From: Lepas anatifera
Lineage: Eukaryota > Arthropoda > Thecostraca > Lepadidae
DNA: 64,000 nt
NCBI GenBank assembly: GCA_034440635.1
Contig: JAOTON010001129.1
Coordinates: 1,054,001 to 1,118,000 of the forward strand
Direction of reading: 5' to 3'
Shown here: piece after piece, positions 44,240-56,754 of the stretch
How positions within the stretch are numbered: the stretch's first letter is position 1
Layout of the letters: every line of letters starts with the position of its first letter
Notes under the pieces: model-generated
The model's input: only the letters and a program-made list of their open reading frames with translations
Database searches by the model: none
What the model was told of the DNA's origin: nothing
Position numbers and translations under genes: made by a program

Positions 44240-45560
44240 AGACTCTTTCTTTTCAACAGGGATTTGCAGGTTTCGGAGCTAGCTTGTTACAGCCAGAAGT
44301 CCAGAGCTTACAGCTTTTCAGACGATTGCTCACCGGAATGGAGCGCTGCCCGCTCGCCAAGCAGATGCCCGGAGTAGTGATACCGTCGCCAGCGGAAGGG
44401 ATGGCCCGGCTTTTTGCTACAGAGACCGCTGTGACTCGATGGTGGCGCTGTAATAAATCTGTCGCTGTCGTCACTTCACCACCGCCCATGAAACTCCGCG
44501 GGGGCGGCTCCGGCGGCCCAGCAGCGGCAACAGCTATCTCTGTCTGCCTGGGCACGCTGGGGCGCCTGTTTGTGCTCAACAAGCCGGGTGCATGCTGCAC
44601 GGAAGGCTGTATTTTCGTCGGGACGGTGTTATCGAAGGCGGCAGCGCGTGGAGTCGACACGTCAGGACTGTGAGCGCGCGGCCTTCAGCCGGGCGTGACA
44701 CTGCCCGGGCCCTGTCGGATTAGCGTGGCGTTACTGCACATCTCATGTCCCCACCGACCACGATGAAGAGCCTGTCCTGCTCGTAACCCGTCCGGCTCAA
44801 AAGGCCGGCGACTCTTCAATGGTGCGACCCTGTAAGTCAGGGGCAGAGGCGGGGGCGCTGGCCGCTGCCGCTCTGTGGCGCCACTTTGTCGACGCCCCGC
44901 GCCGCAAATGCCTTTCGGCGCTGAAGCTGCCGCCAGGCAAATTCAAACTGCCAGAACAGACAATCGTTTCCACCGATTCTGCCGGGGGTGGGTTGTGACG
45001 TCAGGTACGGCGATTCAGCGCCGGATGTGGTGACGTCACGGTATTCGCTGACGTCGCGTGCCCGTGCGCTTATGACCGTACTGTCGGTCGCTAATTGCAA
45101 CCGGCCGCGGTAGGAGCCGCCCGCCGAGAGAGGGGTGAGCCCAGTGTGACCGCAGTGCCCGCTTGCGCCGGCGGCGACAGCGGAGAACGCAGCCGCGGCC
45201 TGCTCACTAACGTCGGATCGGCGGTCAGCGAGCGGTCGGAGGCAGGCGCAGCCTATCCAGGGTGGTGAGGTGTACCCGCGTTTCTCGTTCTGTGCGCAGT
45301 AGTGGTAGCGCTTGCTGGGTGCGAGCTGGCGTCTGCGGCGACACGGGAGCTGCCGGGACAGCGGGACGCGCGCCGGAGGCTGCGGGGACACAGGGGACAG
45401 CGGGACGCGAGAGCTGCCGAGACAGCGGGACGCGCGCCGGAGGTGCGCTTCTGCCGAAAGATAATCTGTTCGTCGGGAATAGACCCGAACGGCCGTTTGC
45501 CGATGCTGAGCGCTTAGTGCGTTTCCTTGCGCGGCGTGTCATCTATTGCAAATCAGGTGG
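44240..45560. other. GC- and CpG-rich block
   Basis: Strikingly GC-rich compared with its flanks, with many CpG steps, and open on both strands (for example 44284-44673 plus and 44837-45391 minus). None of the predicted peptides shows a known domain. A repeated GGGACGCGCGCCGGAGG lies at 45361-45443. It could be a CpG-island-like promoter region or just GC-rich repeat. Confidence 0.4.
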
Positions 45561-45879
45561 AGTAGTGACTTGAAACACCCGTGCAGCAATCGGGGCAGTT
45601 AACTAGCACTGAAGCTTCGTTATGGTCTGACAGCTGACGATCGTCGTCAAGGCGGCATCTTCGTCCTGAGGACATCAGTCACAGCGGCAAACATAGGACC
45701 TACATTCAGCGACTCCCAAAGACTCCGCTGAGGCCGGACCAGCCCAGATGCATTTGACTTCCACGCCGACGCTGTAGCGTGGAAATCAAGACTGGCGACA
45801 GCAGACACTAGAAGCCGGTATTGTGCCCTGTTTTCTCACTCAGGACCGACCCTGACAGTCACCCAGGGGTAACACCGGT

Positions 45880-45966
45880 AACGCACCGCCACCCAGGGCG
45901 TCCTGTCCGCCACCCAGGACGTCCTTTCCGCCACCCAGGGCGTCCTGTCCGCCACCCAGGGACTCC
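45880..45966 (+). repeat. 21-bp tandem repeat
   Basis: About four units of GTCCTGTCCGCCACCCAGGGC type. Confidence 0.85.
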
Positions 45967-46639
45967 TGTACACGCTGCTTGTTCTCGTGTCTCCTGAGGT
46001 CGCACCGCTGAAGACCCATTCGAGGACCAGTCGCTTGACGTGAAATTCAGGAGCGGTACAGAAGAATGCAAGCTTGGTTTCCAGCATTTTTGCTGGTGGT
46101 AACTTCAGCGTATCTGCATGCACTGCCTCAAACTGGGTAAGTCGCTTGCCATGCGATGGCATCAGCTGCCCGATTGGTATTGACAATCGGTGAAACAAAA
46201 GTGTCTCCACTGCTCGGCCTGAACGCCAGGTTCGCGAGGCGCCCAGAAGAGGGAGGTAAGATCTGTCGCTGCACACGTCGGATCTTTATTTTACCAAGTA
46301 ATCTCTTTGGTCCCATTTTTTGGCTCCGTAAAAAAGGCGAAGCACAATCCTGGCTGGCCAATACGGCCAGTTTTGTCTTATTATTATAGTTATTTCAAGC
46401 TGATTTCAAATCACTTTTCTGGTGACAAGTTCAAGCACGAGGCGGCATCAAAGCTCTTTCAATACGTTTTTGCGAAGTTATTGGCCCAAGTCTGAAACTT
46501 ACCCAAGGAGTCCCAGATGACTTCTGAGAAATCACCGGTTCAAACTTGCAACATCATCCTAGAGGGTAATCAAAGACCCTACTATTTTAAGAACATTAAG
46601 TTGTCCCCAGTCGTATCTACAGAAGCCAGTGGCGCAACC
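45967..46639. other. No recognised feature
   Basis: Short frames on both strands without family resemblance. Confidence 0.4.
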
Positions 46640-47725
46640 AGAAAGGGGCTATAGGGCTGTAGTCCCCTCCATAGGATATTTGGGGTCCGATTCTATTTTG
46701 GGGTTTGCTTGTGCGGCCTGATCTGGGCTGGTTTGGGTGTGCTTGGGGCAGTGACGTAGTCAATGGGGTCCTTGGGGTCTGCAGACTCTCCTTGGGCTGA
46801 CCCTGTTCACTGTAAAACACAAGTATTGGATTCGATGGCCCCCGAGCTTGGTCTTGGGGTCCCCGAGAATCGCTCTCGGGGGCCCCCAATCTTGGTCTTA
46901 GATGCACTCGAGAATCAGTCTCGGGAGCCTCGGAACATCGGTCTCGAGTATCACTCCCGAAGGCCCCCGAACATCAGTCCAGGGAGCCCCCGAGGGTCAC
47001 CCTTGGGGGAGGGGGGCTCGATGCCACTGTTCAAGACCAAGCTCGGGGCCTCCGAGAGTGACGCTCTGAGGGATGAGTCTGTATTTTGGATGTGGTGCTC
47101 GTTGAGGAGGATGTTCCTGAGACTGACAGGCTAATTTTTAGAGACCTCGAACATTGGTCAATGGAGCTCTAAGCATCGCTCTTGGCTCGAGCGGCCCTGA
47201 GCATCGGTCTCTTGGATCCCCGAACATCAGTCTCGGGAGCTCCCGAGTATCGTTTTCCGGGAGCCCTGAGCTTGGTCTTGGAAGCTCTCGAGAATCAGTC
47301 TTGTGAGCCCCGAGCATAGGTTCCGAGCATCAGTCTCGGGGGCCCTGAGACCAGGGACCATGTTCTTGGGGCCTCGAGACCGAGGTTCAAGGCCTGCAAG
47401 ACAGATGCTCTGGTGCCCCCGAAATCGATGCTCGGGAGACCCGGAACCGATGTTCGAGGCCCCTCCGAGACTGATTATTGGGGTCTATCGAGACCAGGCT
47501 CGGGGCCCCCGAGATCAATACTCGAGCTTTGCAGTGAACAAGGTTAGACCAAAGGAGATGAGGTGCTTGTGCGGTGAACAAGGCGAGCCCGAGCATCGCT
47601 CAGAGGCCCCTGAGCTGGTCCCGGGACCCCGAAAATCAGTCCCGGGGCTCCTGAACATCGGTCCCGAGCATCCTCTCGGGGGCTCCCGAGATCGCAGCTC
47701 TAGACCAAGCTCGGGAGCCCTGAAA
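46640..47725 (+). repeat. ~25-bp minisatellite with built-in hairpins
   Basis: Degenerate units such as GCCCCCGAGCATCGGTCTCGGGA. CTCGGG and CCCGAG in neighbouring positions pair to make a stem in most units. Confidence 0.85.
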
Positions 47726-48049
47726 TATTATATGTCCGCCAAGTGCGCGAATATGTTTGTTTTATTATGTTATGATTCCAATCGGTCCTTAAAACGTTGC
47801 AATTATATCATTGCATGATATCGTATTTTTCACGGTATATCCAGCGGTGAAACTTTATCGCTACCGTCTCGTTGCAGTTTCTTGATCTAGAATTTCCTGG
47901 CGTCGCACCGAAAGCTTTTCGTCAGGATGGGGTGGTGCTGTTGGGTATTGCCGAGGTGGCGATGCAGTGAACAGTGCAATGTGCCTGGTGGCCGCCAGGT
48001 CGGAGCGACTACAGCGCTGCGACCGGGTGTGTCGGGACAGTCTGGTGCC

Positions 48050-48836
48050 CTGCGGCAACTCCGCGATAGACATCACAGCTCACAAGTGAGTCACTGGCCC
48101 GCAGACATCACATCTCACTGGTGAGTCACTGACTCTCCGACATCAGAACTCACCGGTGAGTCACTGACCCGCAGACATCGCAGCTCACAAGTGAGTCACT
48201 GGCCCGCAGACAGCACATCTCACTGGTGAGTCACAGACCGGCAGGCATCACATCTCACTGGTGAGTGGCAACTCTGCGACAGACATCGCAGCTCACAAGT
48301 GAGTCACTGGCCCGCAGACATCGCAGCTCACTGGTGAGTCACAGACCGGCAGGCATCACAGCTCACTGGTGAGTCACAGACCGGCAGGCATCACAGCTCA
48401 CTGGTGAGTGGCAACTCCGCGACAGACATCTCAGCTCACAGGTGAGCCACTGACCCTCAGACATCACAGCTCACTGGTGAGTCACTGACCCGTAGACATC
48501 ACAGCTCACAAGTGAGTCACTGGCCCGCAGACATCACATCTCACTGGTGAGTTACTGGCCCGCAGACATCACATCTCACTGGTGAGTCACAGACCGGCAG
48601 GCATCACAGCTCACTGGTGAGTGGCAACTCCGCGACAGATATCTCGGGTCACTGGTGAGTCACTGACTCTCAGACATCACAGCTTACTGGTGAGTCACAG
48701 ACCTGCAGGCATCACAGCTCACTGGTGAGTGGCAACTCCGCGACAGACATCTCAGCTCACAGGTGAGCCACTGACGCTCAGACATCACAGCTCACGGGTG
48801 AGCCACTGACGCTCAGACATCACATCTTACAGGTGT
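48050..48836 (+). repeat. 35-bp satellite, block 1
   Basis: Units close to ACATCACAGCTCACTGGTGA plus GTCACTGACCCGCAG. A variant GGCAACTCCGCGACAG recurs every 110-210 bp and marks higher-order structure. Most units contain TGAGTCA and several contain CAGGTGAGT. Confidence 0.9.
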
Positions 48837-49600
48837 AATGGTGCGAAGTCGGTTGGCAGCTGTTGGTGTTGGTTGGACTTCGGTTGTACGAGTCGACCTT
48901 TCTCGCATTGTGTTTTTGGTTCTCCTCTTCTCGGAGTATGGTGCCGTTTTCCTCTGTCTAGTGGTCTGCTTTACCAGCTTGGGCCAAACACATTTATGTT
49001 CACTGATCAACGTTGTATTTGATCGAATTTAGATTGTATACTTAAAGTTATACTCATGCTGTTTGTATGAAGACAAAACAGCACACACCAGGCAAACCAT
49101 GCAAGGCCGAAATGACGCCGATCCATTCTGTGCCTGAATCAAAGTTCTTTAGTCATTCTCAGTCTTCACTGTTCAAGAGACCACAGGAGATGCGTCCTCG
49201 CGGGCAGTCGAGTCAGAAGTGTCCCTCCAGGGGTGGAGTTTGGTGGCTTTGTTCAGGCAAACAGATCATGGATCGATGACGGTCCAGCTACCTCATCGTC
49301 GTATACCAGTACGTACAGGGTACATGTTTCCTGACATAGTACCTGTACCATTGTACCATGACGTTCCGTGGCACGCCTGCCTAGGATGACCTCCTTATCA
49401 CGTACCCGTGGCAATAGGTTGTAAATCGCGCTGACAACTAATATTGACGCACGTATGCTGATCGCGGCCCACTGATATTGGACGTGACTTACAATGACAG
49501 GAAAGCCATCTAAAATATAAAAGAGAGAAACCTAAGCAGGCACAACACTGGCGAGCCGACTCAAAGTGAAACACAACTGCAGATATAAACCGCTGAAAGC
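48837..49600. other. Unique sequence between satellite blocks
   Basis: No recognised gene. Runs such as GTACAGGGTACATGTTTCC near 49313 are locally palindromic (49300-49360). Confidence 0.5.
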
Positions 49601-50070
49601 AATCATTACACAGGTGAGTCAATGACCCGCCGACTTCACGGCTCACAGGTGAGTCCCACATGTAGTCTTAGCCCCTGAGGTGCCCTAAAACTCCAGTCAC
49701 AGGTGAATCAATGACCCGCAGACTTCACGGCTCACAGGTGAGTCACACATGTAGTCTTAGCCGCTGATGTGCCCTAAAAATCCAATCACATGTGAGTCAA
49801 TGACTCGCAGACATCACAACTCACCGGTGAGTCACTGACTCTCAGACATCACAGTTCACCGGTGGTTCACTGACCGGCATACATCACAGCTCACAGGTGA
49901 GTCACTGACCCGCAGATATCACAGCTTACTGGTGAGTCACTGACTCTCCGACATCAGAACTCACCGGTGAGTCACTGACCCGCAGACATCACAGCTCACA
50001 GGTGAGTCACTGACCGGCGGACATCACCGCTCACAGGTGAGTCACTGACTCTCAGACATCACAGCTCACA
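49601..50070 (+). repeat. 35-bp satellite, block 2
   Basis: Same unit as block 1. It starts with a ~100-bp higher-order duplication carrying CACATGTAGTCTTAGCC (49650 and 49747). Confidence 0.9.
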
Positions 50071-51110
50071 TTCATGGGATTTTGAACGAAGTATTGATCC
50101 CATAGAGGATATAACGTACCCAACTAATTTCATGTTTAGTTTATTCAAATCCATGCAGTGGCAGATAGTGAGCGTATCGTGAATGGAAAGCAGCCCCTTG
50201 CCGGGCGTTTCTTCCCTCTTCAAAGTGATGCCCAGGCTGGGCGCGTAGTGGAGACAAATTCTAACTGAATTCCACCGTGAAAACATTCACTGCTCCATAA
50301 AGGACAAGTTTTGGGACGAACAAGATATCAAACCAAGGATATGCAGCACACTCTACAAGACTATCTTAAATTTGTTATCATCTTTCCAGATTTTTTGTAT
50401 TCTCAGTAACTTCTAGCGATGCTTCATTCTAAGCTTGAGCTATATTATACGCTCTTCGACAGAAATGTCATCTTGATGGCTCTTTTTCCGCTTCCTTCAA
50501 TATTTTTTCAGTCTGATTCCTTCAAGCCCTCTTTTTATATGCGGATATAGTGGGTGTTTTTTTCATTCTAACGTAAGATTATGTAGCACTGGGCCAATCG
50601 AAGGCCAAGCGCAGGGGCTCGACACCAAAAGCATCGACACGTCGGAAGTACTGTGGTATTTCGGGTACACATTTAGGTATCTTTTATGGCAGAGTCGACG
50701 AGGCGTTGCTGTTGCCTGTTGTCTTTCTGTCCACACACGTGTGCACAGCACATGCGGCTCGGCAGGGGGACAAAATTACCACAACTGAAAATTATTACTT
50801 TACAAGCACGCAACTAGCTTTATACTTATAGGCCCGGATGTATATCATCATGTAGGTCGGAATAAGGATGCCCGGTGACTCCAGGAGCATGAAACTCATG
50901 AAGCCAAGGTCCCAGCTAAGATTGTGGCCGTCCAGCGGCAGCAACGCAGGCTGCAGAAAGGACGGGGTCACGCTCAGTAGATTGCGTTGGGACACATCCA
51001 CGCCACGCACGCCTATCTTTTAGCTGGTCAATGGTCATGTCCCGCAAAAGTGCCCACGTTATGATGTCATGGTTTCACTCATCGCGAAACATGTCCTGGC
51101 AGAATGTTGA
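50071..51110. other. No recognised gene; one membrane-like frame
   Basis: A minus-strand frame at 51010-50795 encodes a 71-residue hydrophobic peptide (PALLPLDGHNLSWDLGFMSF and beyond). It is not repetitive but matches no family I recognise. The remainder is featureless. Confidence 0.35.
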
Positions 51111-51205
51111 GACTGAGATAGAGAGCACTCGTTATCTGCGGGGGTCATCCACACTGGATTTGCTCTTTGGGACCATCTGTCTATTGAGGTCGCCAGCATA
51201 ATGTA
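51111..51205 (+). pseudogene. LINE endonuclease-domain remnant
   Basis: The translation TRYLRGSSTLDLLFGTI fits the TRx(N/S)STLDL(V/L)F signature of apurinic-like endonuclease domains in Jockey/CR1/I LINEs. A stop follows, and a MITE insertion begins at 51229. Confidence 0.55.
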
Positions 51206-52144
51206 TTATCTGAGGAGCGTTGGCTTTAAAGGGAATGTGGTACCTTGGTCGAATCCTGGAATTTGGTGTAATTAGGCGTACTTTTAGCCGAAAATAATGA
51301 AACCACTCGTGATTTGTCTAAAACATGTTCCATAAGCTCAATATTTTGTTTTTAATAATACTCCTCTAGGAAAATGAATAAATATCTGCCTGTGGATGAT
51401 GTCATGATCTGGCAACCACAACCATACTTGAAACGCTTCAAGGGCTTAGATTGGCTGATGCTCATCGTGTCGTCAGCATATTCGTCACACCAGCAGCTCC
51501 AGGCGTGTAAATTTGTATACTTTTAGGGGTGCGCGAGCACCCCTAAAACTTTTGAAAGCACCCCTAAACTTCCAAAAGCACCCCTAAAACTATTCTGCGA
51601 CATTCTAATAGGACATCATGTCAGAATTATGTAGTAATTAAATAATAAGTATCAGAGATTCAGAGCTGTCTTGTAACTATTCATCTGGAGATAATGTCGA
51701 GCTTAAAAGATTACTTAAGTGATCTGAAGATTTCATATAACCGCATGAGGTCATATTTAGACGGTGAGCCGCGGGAGTAACTATGGAAATTAGGTAGCTG
51801 CCACTTGCGACCTAAGCCGAAAGAGCGCGTTTTCCAAAATGTTAATTGCCGTGTCGCCGTTGTCTCAGAATCAGTACCACCGAGTGCACTCGTCGTTTCA
51901 TTGATCATGTCTTACAGACAGAAAAACAAGTTTACTGCTGGACGTATTTTCCAAAATGTCATGGTGCATGCTGCAATTTATTTCTGAATTTATTTAGGCT
52001 ATATGTAGATCAGATCTGTCCATAGCTGATATATGTACCAAAGGAGGGTCAAAAAGCAGCATGTGGTAACTGTGATCTATTGGAACTTGTTTAGAAAGGG
52101 AGAGAAATTAGGGTCAATATTTGGGAAACGTAGCTTGCGCTTAA

Positions 52145-53821
52145 CCCTCGCTCGTCCGAGAGGAGCATCGACGGTCTCCATAAGGCTTTTTAAGGATAGC
52201 GGATAAACGGCGGCGCTGCGCCGCCGTATCTTTCATATCTCTTCCTTGATCAATTCCGCATCTTTAAAAATTCAAGTTTGGTCATGTTAGGTCAGGTCAT
52301 CAGGCCAAGGCAAGTGACTTCATCTAAAAAAATTAGGATTGCATTTATGCAATAAGTAAAGAAAAGTTAAGTTACTTATAAGTAAGAACACGTTTAACCT
52401 AGCAATCTGACACTTAAAAACCATTATGGGCCTACCGGGTGCTGCAAAATATATTCCGGGTTTATAAAATCGGTGATATACCTAGTTTCATTTACCGGCG
52501 ACCTCTTCAATGGAAATACATGGTAAAAACTGTAAAGTAGCTATATTTTGGCTCATGTTGCTTAACCCTCGTCCTTCGGGGGGCCGATTCGACGCCCCTC
52601 GTTATTTTTCGCGATGACACAAAAGGTTTCGTTTAGCCCAATGCTGCGTGGAAATTGTATAACAAAATTACTTTGACACATCTTGACCAAATTTTAAGTA
52701 AATGTCATGTCGGGTCACCGAGTTATGACGCGATTTCTATGCCCATTTCTAAGGCAATTTTGGTCCTAAACAAATAAGTCTGAAAAACCGGGCGTTACTC
52801 GGTTTCTAGAAGAGCTAGATCAGGTTTCTAGACAGGATTCGAAGGCTCATGAAAAGGCAATTTGGTATACGCCATCTATTTTGAGGTCAAGTCCATAACG
52901 AAGGCACCAGGGGTCCCCAAAGGTCAGCAAAGGTTACCGTTTTAGAAGCTCTTGTTGGCTATACTCATGGACGGGACAAGATGCAGCAATGAATTTGGTA
53001 TCATAGTGACGAGCGTCACCCAAGGATTCGATGGTACGCGACCTCACTTCGACCTTGACCTAAGGTTATATTAGGTGGTCAAAGGCCAAGGTCACGCGTG
53101 GCCTTGCAAGGTCATGCCGCATATTGTGGAACTCCTTGGGTCACGACAAACACATTGACACCTTGGTTCTAGGTCTATTGATTCCCGAATCATAAGGGAT
53201 TTTCTAAATGTGTCAAAATTTGACCATTTTGTGACCTCACGAGGTTACTAGTTAACCTAGGGTAAACATAATTGTACGCTGTTGGAGAGTTCAGGTCTCG
53301 GGCAACAGGCTGCGCTTTACCGCGTCTTTCCACCTTTCTTAGCTTTCAAACGGATGAGGGTCGAATCGATCCCCCGGTGGGGCGAGGAAGTAAAATACCT
53401 CCAGTAGGGCAAGGGTTAAAATAGCTCCCTGTTCTCGTAATATAAGTATATTGGGCCACCCGAAAGGTCTAACTTGACATGTTTGTTCTATGATCTATGT
53501 AAGGTCATTTGGGACTATTTAAGCCTTTTTCAGACATGGGTTCGCAGGAAACCCGGACAACTTCGCTGGAAAACTTGGCAGGAAATGATAATAGAGATTT
53601 CACTTTGGTACTATTTCGCTTAGCTTGTCATTACGAGTCGATTGGTATGCATATCGATTATGTCAGACAAGATAATGCTCTTGACGTGAACTTTGGTTAG
53701 GTCATTCTTAGATTTTGACACAGCATGTTCATACCATACATAATTTGATTCGCCGTAACAAGAGGATTCGCCTACATTATGGCTCTAGCTTAACGCAGTT
53801 TTCGACCTCAGTTTTGCTATT
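52145..53821 (+). mobile_element. TTAA element, copy E (outer, right end missing)
   Basis: TTAA at 52141-52144, then CCCTCGCTCG, then AGGTCA-rich sequence aligning with the left part of copy A. Interrupted by copy D. It continues at 53420-53821, where sequence resembles the middle of copy A (ACAAGAGGATTCGCC compare GACGAGAGGATTGCA). It stops where another left end begins. Confidence 0.7.
52566..53415 (+). mobile_element. TTAA element, copy D (nested, 850 bp)
   Basis: TTAA at 52562-52565 and 53416-53419 flank CCCTCGTCCTTCGGGGGG and CCAGTAGGGCAAGGG ends. It has an AGGTCA-rich interior. It lies wholly inside copy E. Confidence 0.8.
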
Positions 53822-53825
53822 AACC

Positions 53826-54000
53826 CGCGCCCTGGTGGGCCTCCGAGCCACCTTAGCCCTGGTGGGTGGGTGGGGGGGGAGAGGTTTGAACGCCTGCCCC
53901 CTCGAACTCGACCTCTACGCGGGGTAGCGCAAAACGCGAAGGCTGGTGGATAGCTCATAGAAATTCATGAAGAAACTATATCAGTCATTGTTTGGCAGGA
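53826..54000 (+). mobile_element. TTAA element, copy F (left-end fragment)
   Basis: TTAACCCGCGCCCTGGTGGG followed by text aligning with the left 170 bp of copy B (GTAGCGCAAAACGCGAAGG compare GTTAGCGCAAATCTGCAAAG). No right end. Confidence 0.65.
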
Positions 54001-54360
54001 ATTTTGTGGGAGGGTTGTTTACTTTAATGTCGCAGAACAAAGGTGTAAGGACAAAAGTGTAAGGTTTTTACCCCTTTTACGTTTTTCATCCCCTAACACT
54101 GCCAGTAAAATGTTGTGGGTTGGCTAGGAAAAAGCACCCCTAAAGATTTCCACAAAGTTACACCCCCTGAGCAGCTCACAACAATGGCCGCCCGGCGAGG
54201 GGCTGATGAGGGGGCTGGTGTCAGGTATGTTTTAGCTTTTTTCTACGGGAAATATCGCGTTACAAGACAAATGATATATGGAGTACCGGGTTTTCCGACT
54301 TGCTTTACAACTTGACTATCTCAGTTAAAATCACGTTATGAAGGTGCCACATTCCCTTTA

Positions 54361-55093
54361 ATGTCATCTACTTTCCTTCGTAGCCCTTTAGGTTTCTTGT
54401 GTTAAATCTCTGGACTTGTCTGTTAAGCTCTCTTTACCATTTTGTACCCAACTTTTATATATTATGTACGCACCTTTTTTGGTCTTGTAGATGCAGAAGT
54501 AGCCGCAGCCTGACGGGATTTCCGTTCCTTTTACTCTTTTCTCTTTATTGTTGTTATGGTCGCAAAATGATCTCATTAGTCAGCGCGCTCTACAACACCA
54601 AAGATGGCAATGATGATAATGGAACAAGGAAACCATTGTGAGCCTGCCCCCCCCCCCCACCCGCTATGCTCATGAAATATCTCTCATTTCTGTCAAAGTT
54701 AGGAAAAGTTTGAAGGTATCAAACAGCCAGAATGTGACAAATTTCGGATTCTAAAAGTTTTTTTTTTCAGTTTGCCACCGCTTACCGCCGCGGGACATAT
54801 TTGCACTTTCACTTGCAATCTGAACGTTTCAATACAGTCACAACGGTTGACAATGCTCTCATTCAATAATCTTCACACCTTCTCACCTGCTTCACCAGCA
54901 CTTCCGCCGGGCGTTCCTGACCGCCCGTGGAATTGAGGTGTTATAGTCAGCAGAGGGTGATAAGTTGGGCGTTCCTGGTGGTGGCATTCCTCTATAAAAT
55001 TAGGCCGATGGCCTTTCTTATTTATTTTAGCTTTATATTTTGGTCACCAAGCTTATACACATGTTCTGACTATTACCCAACCAAACACCTTTC
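54361..55093. other. No recognised feature
   Basis: AT-rich, with a poly-C run near 54648-54658 and short frames only. Confidence 0.5.
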
Positions 55094-55270
55094 AAAGGGA
55101 GTGTCCCATTTTTACAATAAATTTTTAGCTGAGATAGCAGTTTTGTAGAGCGTATCGAGAAACCACTATTGACATATTTCATTTCACCCAAAGCTCTCTG
55201 TATAAAACTTTCCCATGTTTTAAAATTCAAAGTAGGGGGGCCGCATTACCTTATTTCAAACCATGGAAGA
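55094..55270 (+). mobile_element. MITE-like repeat (AAAGGGAGTGTCC end), copy 3
   Basis: Shares AAAGGGAGTGTCCC, AGCTGAGATAGCAGTTTTGT and CAAAGCTCTCTGTATAAA with 43066 onward and with the complement of 17158 downward. Internal CTGAGATAG is also found in the TA-MITE family. Confidence 0.65.
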
Positions 55271-55732
55271 ATCTCTTTTCATCTGGCAGCGCATGTCACG
55301 TGATGTTAAGAAATGGCCAGATTCGTGATTACACGCGATGCTTGGGTCACATCAGCGTGGAAAGACGAGAGGTGGTACCAATCTTTGTTTTGAGCGATTG
55401 GAGATTGAAACAGAATGTGGTCTCTTGATTTTCAGAGCTGTTTTGTCCATACATAGTCCTTTTTAGAATTTCGAAAAGGCGCTATATTCTCTGTAACTGT
55501 TGATATGATTATATCGCCAGAAAGCAGCAGCTCCAGAAGCCAGACATTGAATTTCTCTCAGTCAGGACATGCCAGCCAGGACATTTCTCTGACCATTTTG
55601 TTTTTCTACAACCCAGTCCCATGGAAAACTAATAAAAGCAAGGAAAGTAAGCCGGGGCAGTTGAATAGGAGAAGCAATAACGAAACATGTATGCTGTTTT
55701 GTTTTTCGGCTTTAGCCTTGCTGCCATAACGG
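55271..55732. other. No recognised feature
   Basis: Short frames only. Confidence 0.4.
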
Positions 55733-55736
55733 TTAC

Positions 55737-56754
55737 CCCTCGCCCCACGGGGGGCCATCGATGGCCCCCAGGTTTTTCCGGGATAGCAGAAAAACGACGA
55801 GGCGCAGCACCGCGGTTGAGGGCTCTACCTCTCACTGCATCATTTTCCCATCATCCCTGAAATTTTTACCCCGGGTCATCCAAGGTCAGGTCACCAGACG
55901 AGGTCAACCAAGGTCACCTCACTTCACCTTTAGAGGTCGTAAGAGCTACATTTCAAAGTCGATCGATTTGAAACTTCCTACACTTCATGACCCCTCCAGG
56001 GTCTACAAGGCGTATATCCGGGATTTTTCGATTTCGTGCCCTGAGGTCAGGTCGCGAGGCGACCTCTCCCATTGGAAAAGCATGGGGAAAAGCTATTTCA
56101 TGATATGAAAGCCACAAAAATGATTGCAAATACTCAGACTGCTCAGAACAACGTTTTTGGACACCCTTTCACGGATCCCAGGGGTCATATTTGCCCTTTG
56201 ACTTTTCCAAGGTCATCCAAGGTCACCAGGGGTCAAACACAGTATTTTGACAATAACTTTTGACCTAATTGGGCTAGAGCGGTGAAACAAACACCATCGT
56301 GTTTGTCTTGTCACTGGCTTTCATTTGATATACGGCAAGGTCACTTTTTTACCTTTCGTGACCTCAGGTCATATTAGGTCACGAGGTGACCTCTGGCGGT
56401 CAAACCACTGGCGGGAGGTCTTTACGTTCCACATAGCAGAAAAAGTACTGGCAATTTCCTATCAAATATACTCTACCAGGCCTCAATAGCTCTAATGACA
56501 TAAGAGTTATGCCCAGTTGGCTTAATCATTGCATATTTGAGTGAAAATAGCCGATCTTGACCTAATTTGACCTCTGGAGGTCAAACCATTGACCTGAGCA
56601 CTAAAACATGCGAAGTAATTTCTTACTGAATTCACGCGAACTTTCTATTGCACTTTGCAGATTTGCGCTAACGCCCATATTTTCGGAGTTAGAGGGGGGC
56701 CATTGATGCCCCCCGGTGGGGCGAAGGTGGCGCCGGACCCCGGTGGGGCGCGGG
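55737..56754 (-). mobile_element. TTAA-family element, copy C (complete, TTAC flanks)
   Basis: Reverse-oriented partner of copy B, 1018 bp. The flanking 4-mers are TTAC at 55733-55736 and TTAC at 56755-56758, both the same variant. That suggests insertion into TTAC instead of TTAA, or a shared change. Confidence 0.9.

Larger units (their letters stand above)
51500..54169 (+). mobile_element. Non-autonomous hAT-like element with 8-bp target duplication
   Basis: AGCAGCTC occurs at 51492-51499 and 54170-54177. The ends CAGGCGTGTAAATTTGT and (complement) CAGGGGGTGTAACTTTGT are terminal inverted repeats of the CAG...CTG hAT type. GCACCCCTAAA subterminal repeats occur near both ends (several at 51539-51590, one at 54133-54145). 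No transposase frame. The interior is occupied by TTAA elements. Confidence 0.85.
51229..54358 (-). mobile_element. TA-MITE copy 3, split by a hAT-like element
   Basis: TA at 51227-51228 and 54359-54360 flank AAGGGAATGTGG and CCACATTCCCTT ends. Removing 51500-54169 and one 8-bp repeat leaves about 452 bp, matching the 450-460 bp intact copies, in reverse orientation. Confidence 0.85.

Noticed and set aside
44284..45391. GC-rich frames as host exons
   Set aside because: Open on both strands at once, with no splice or domain evidence. Kept only as a GC-rich block.
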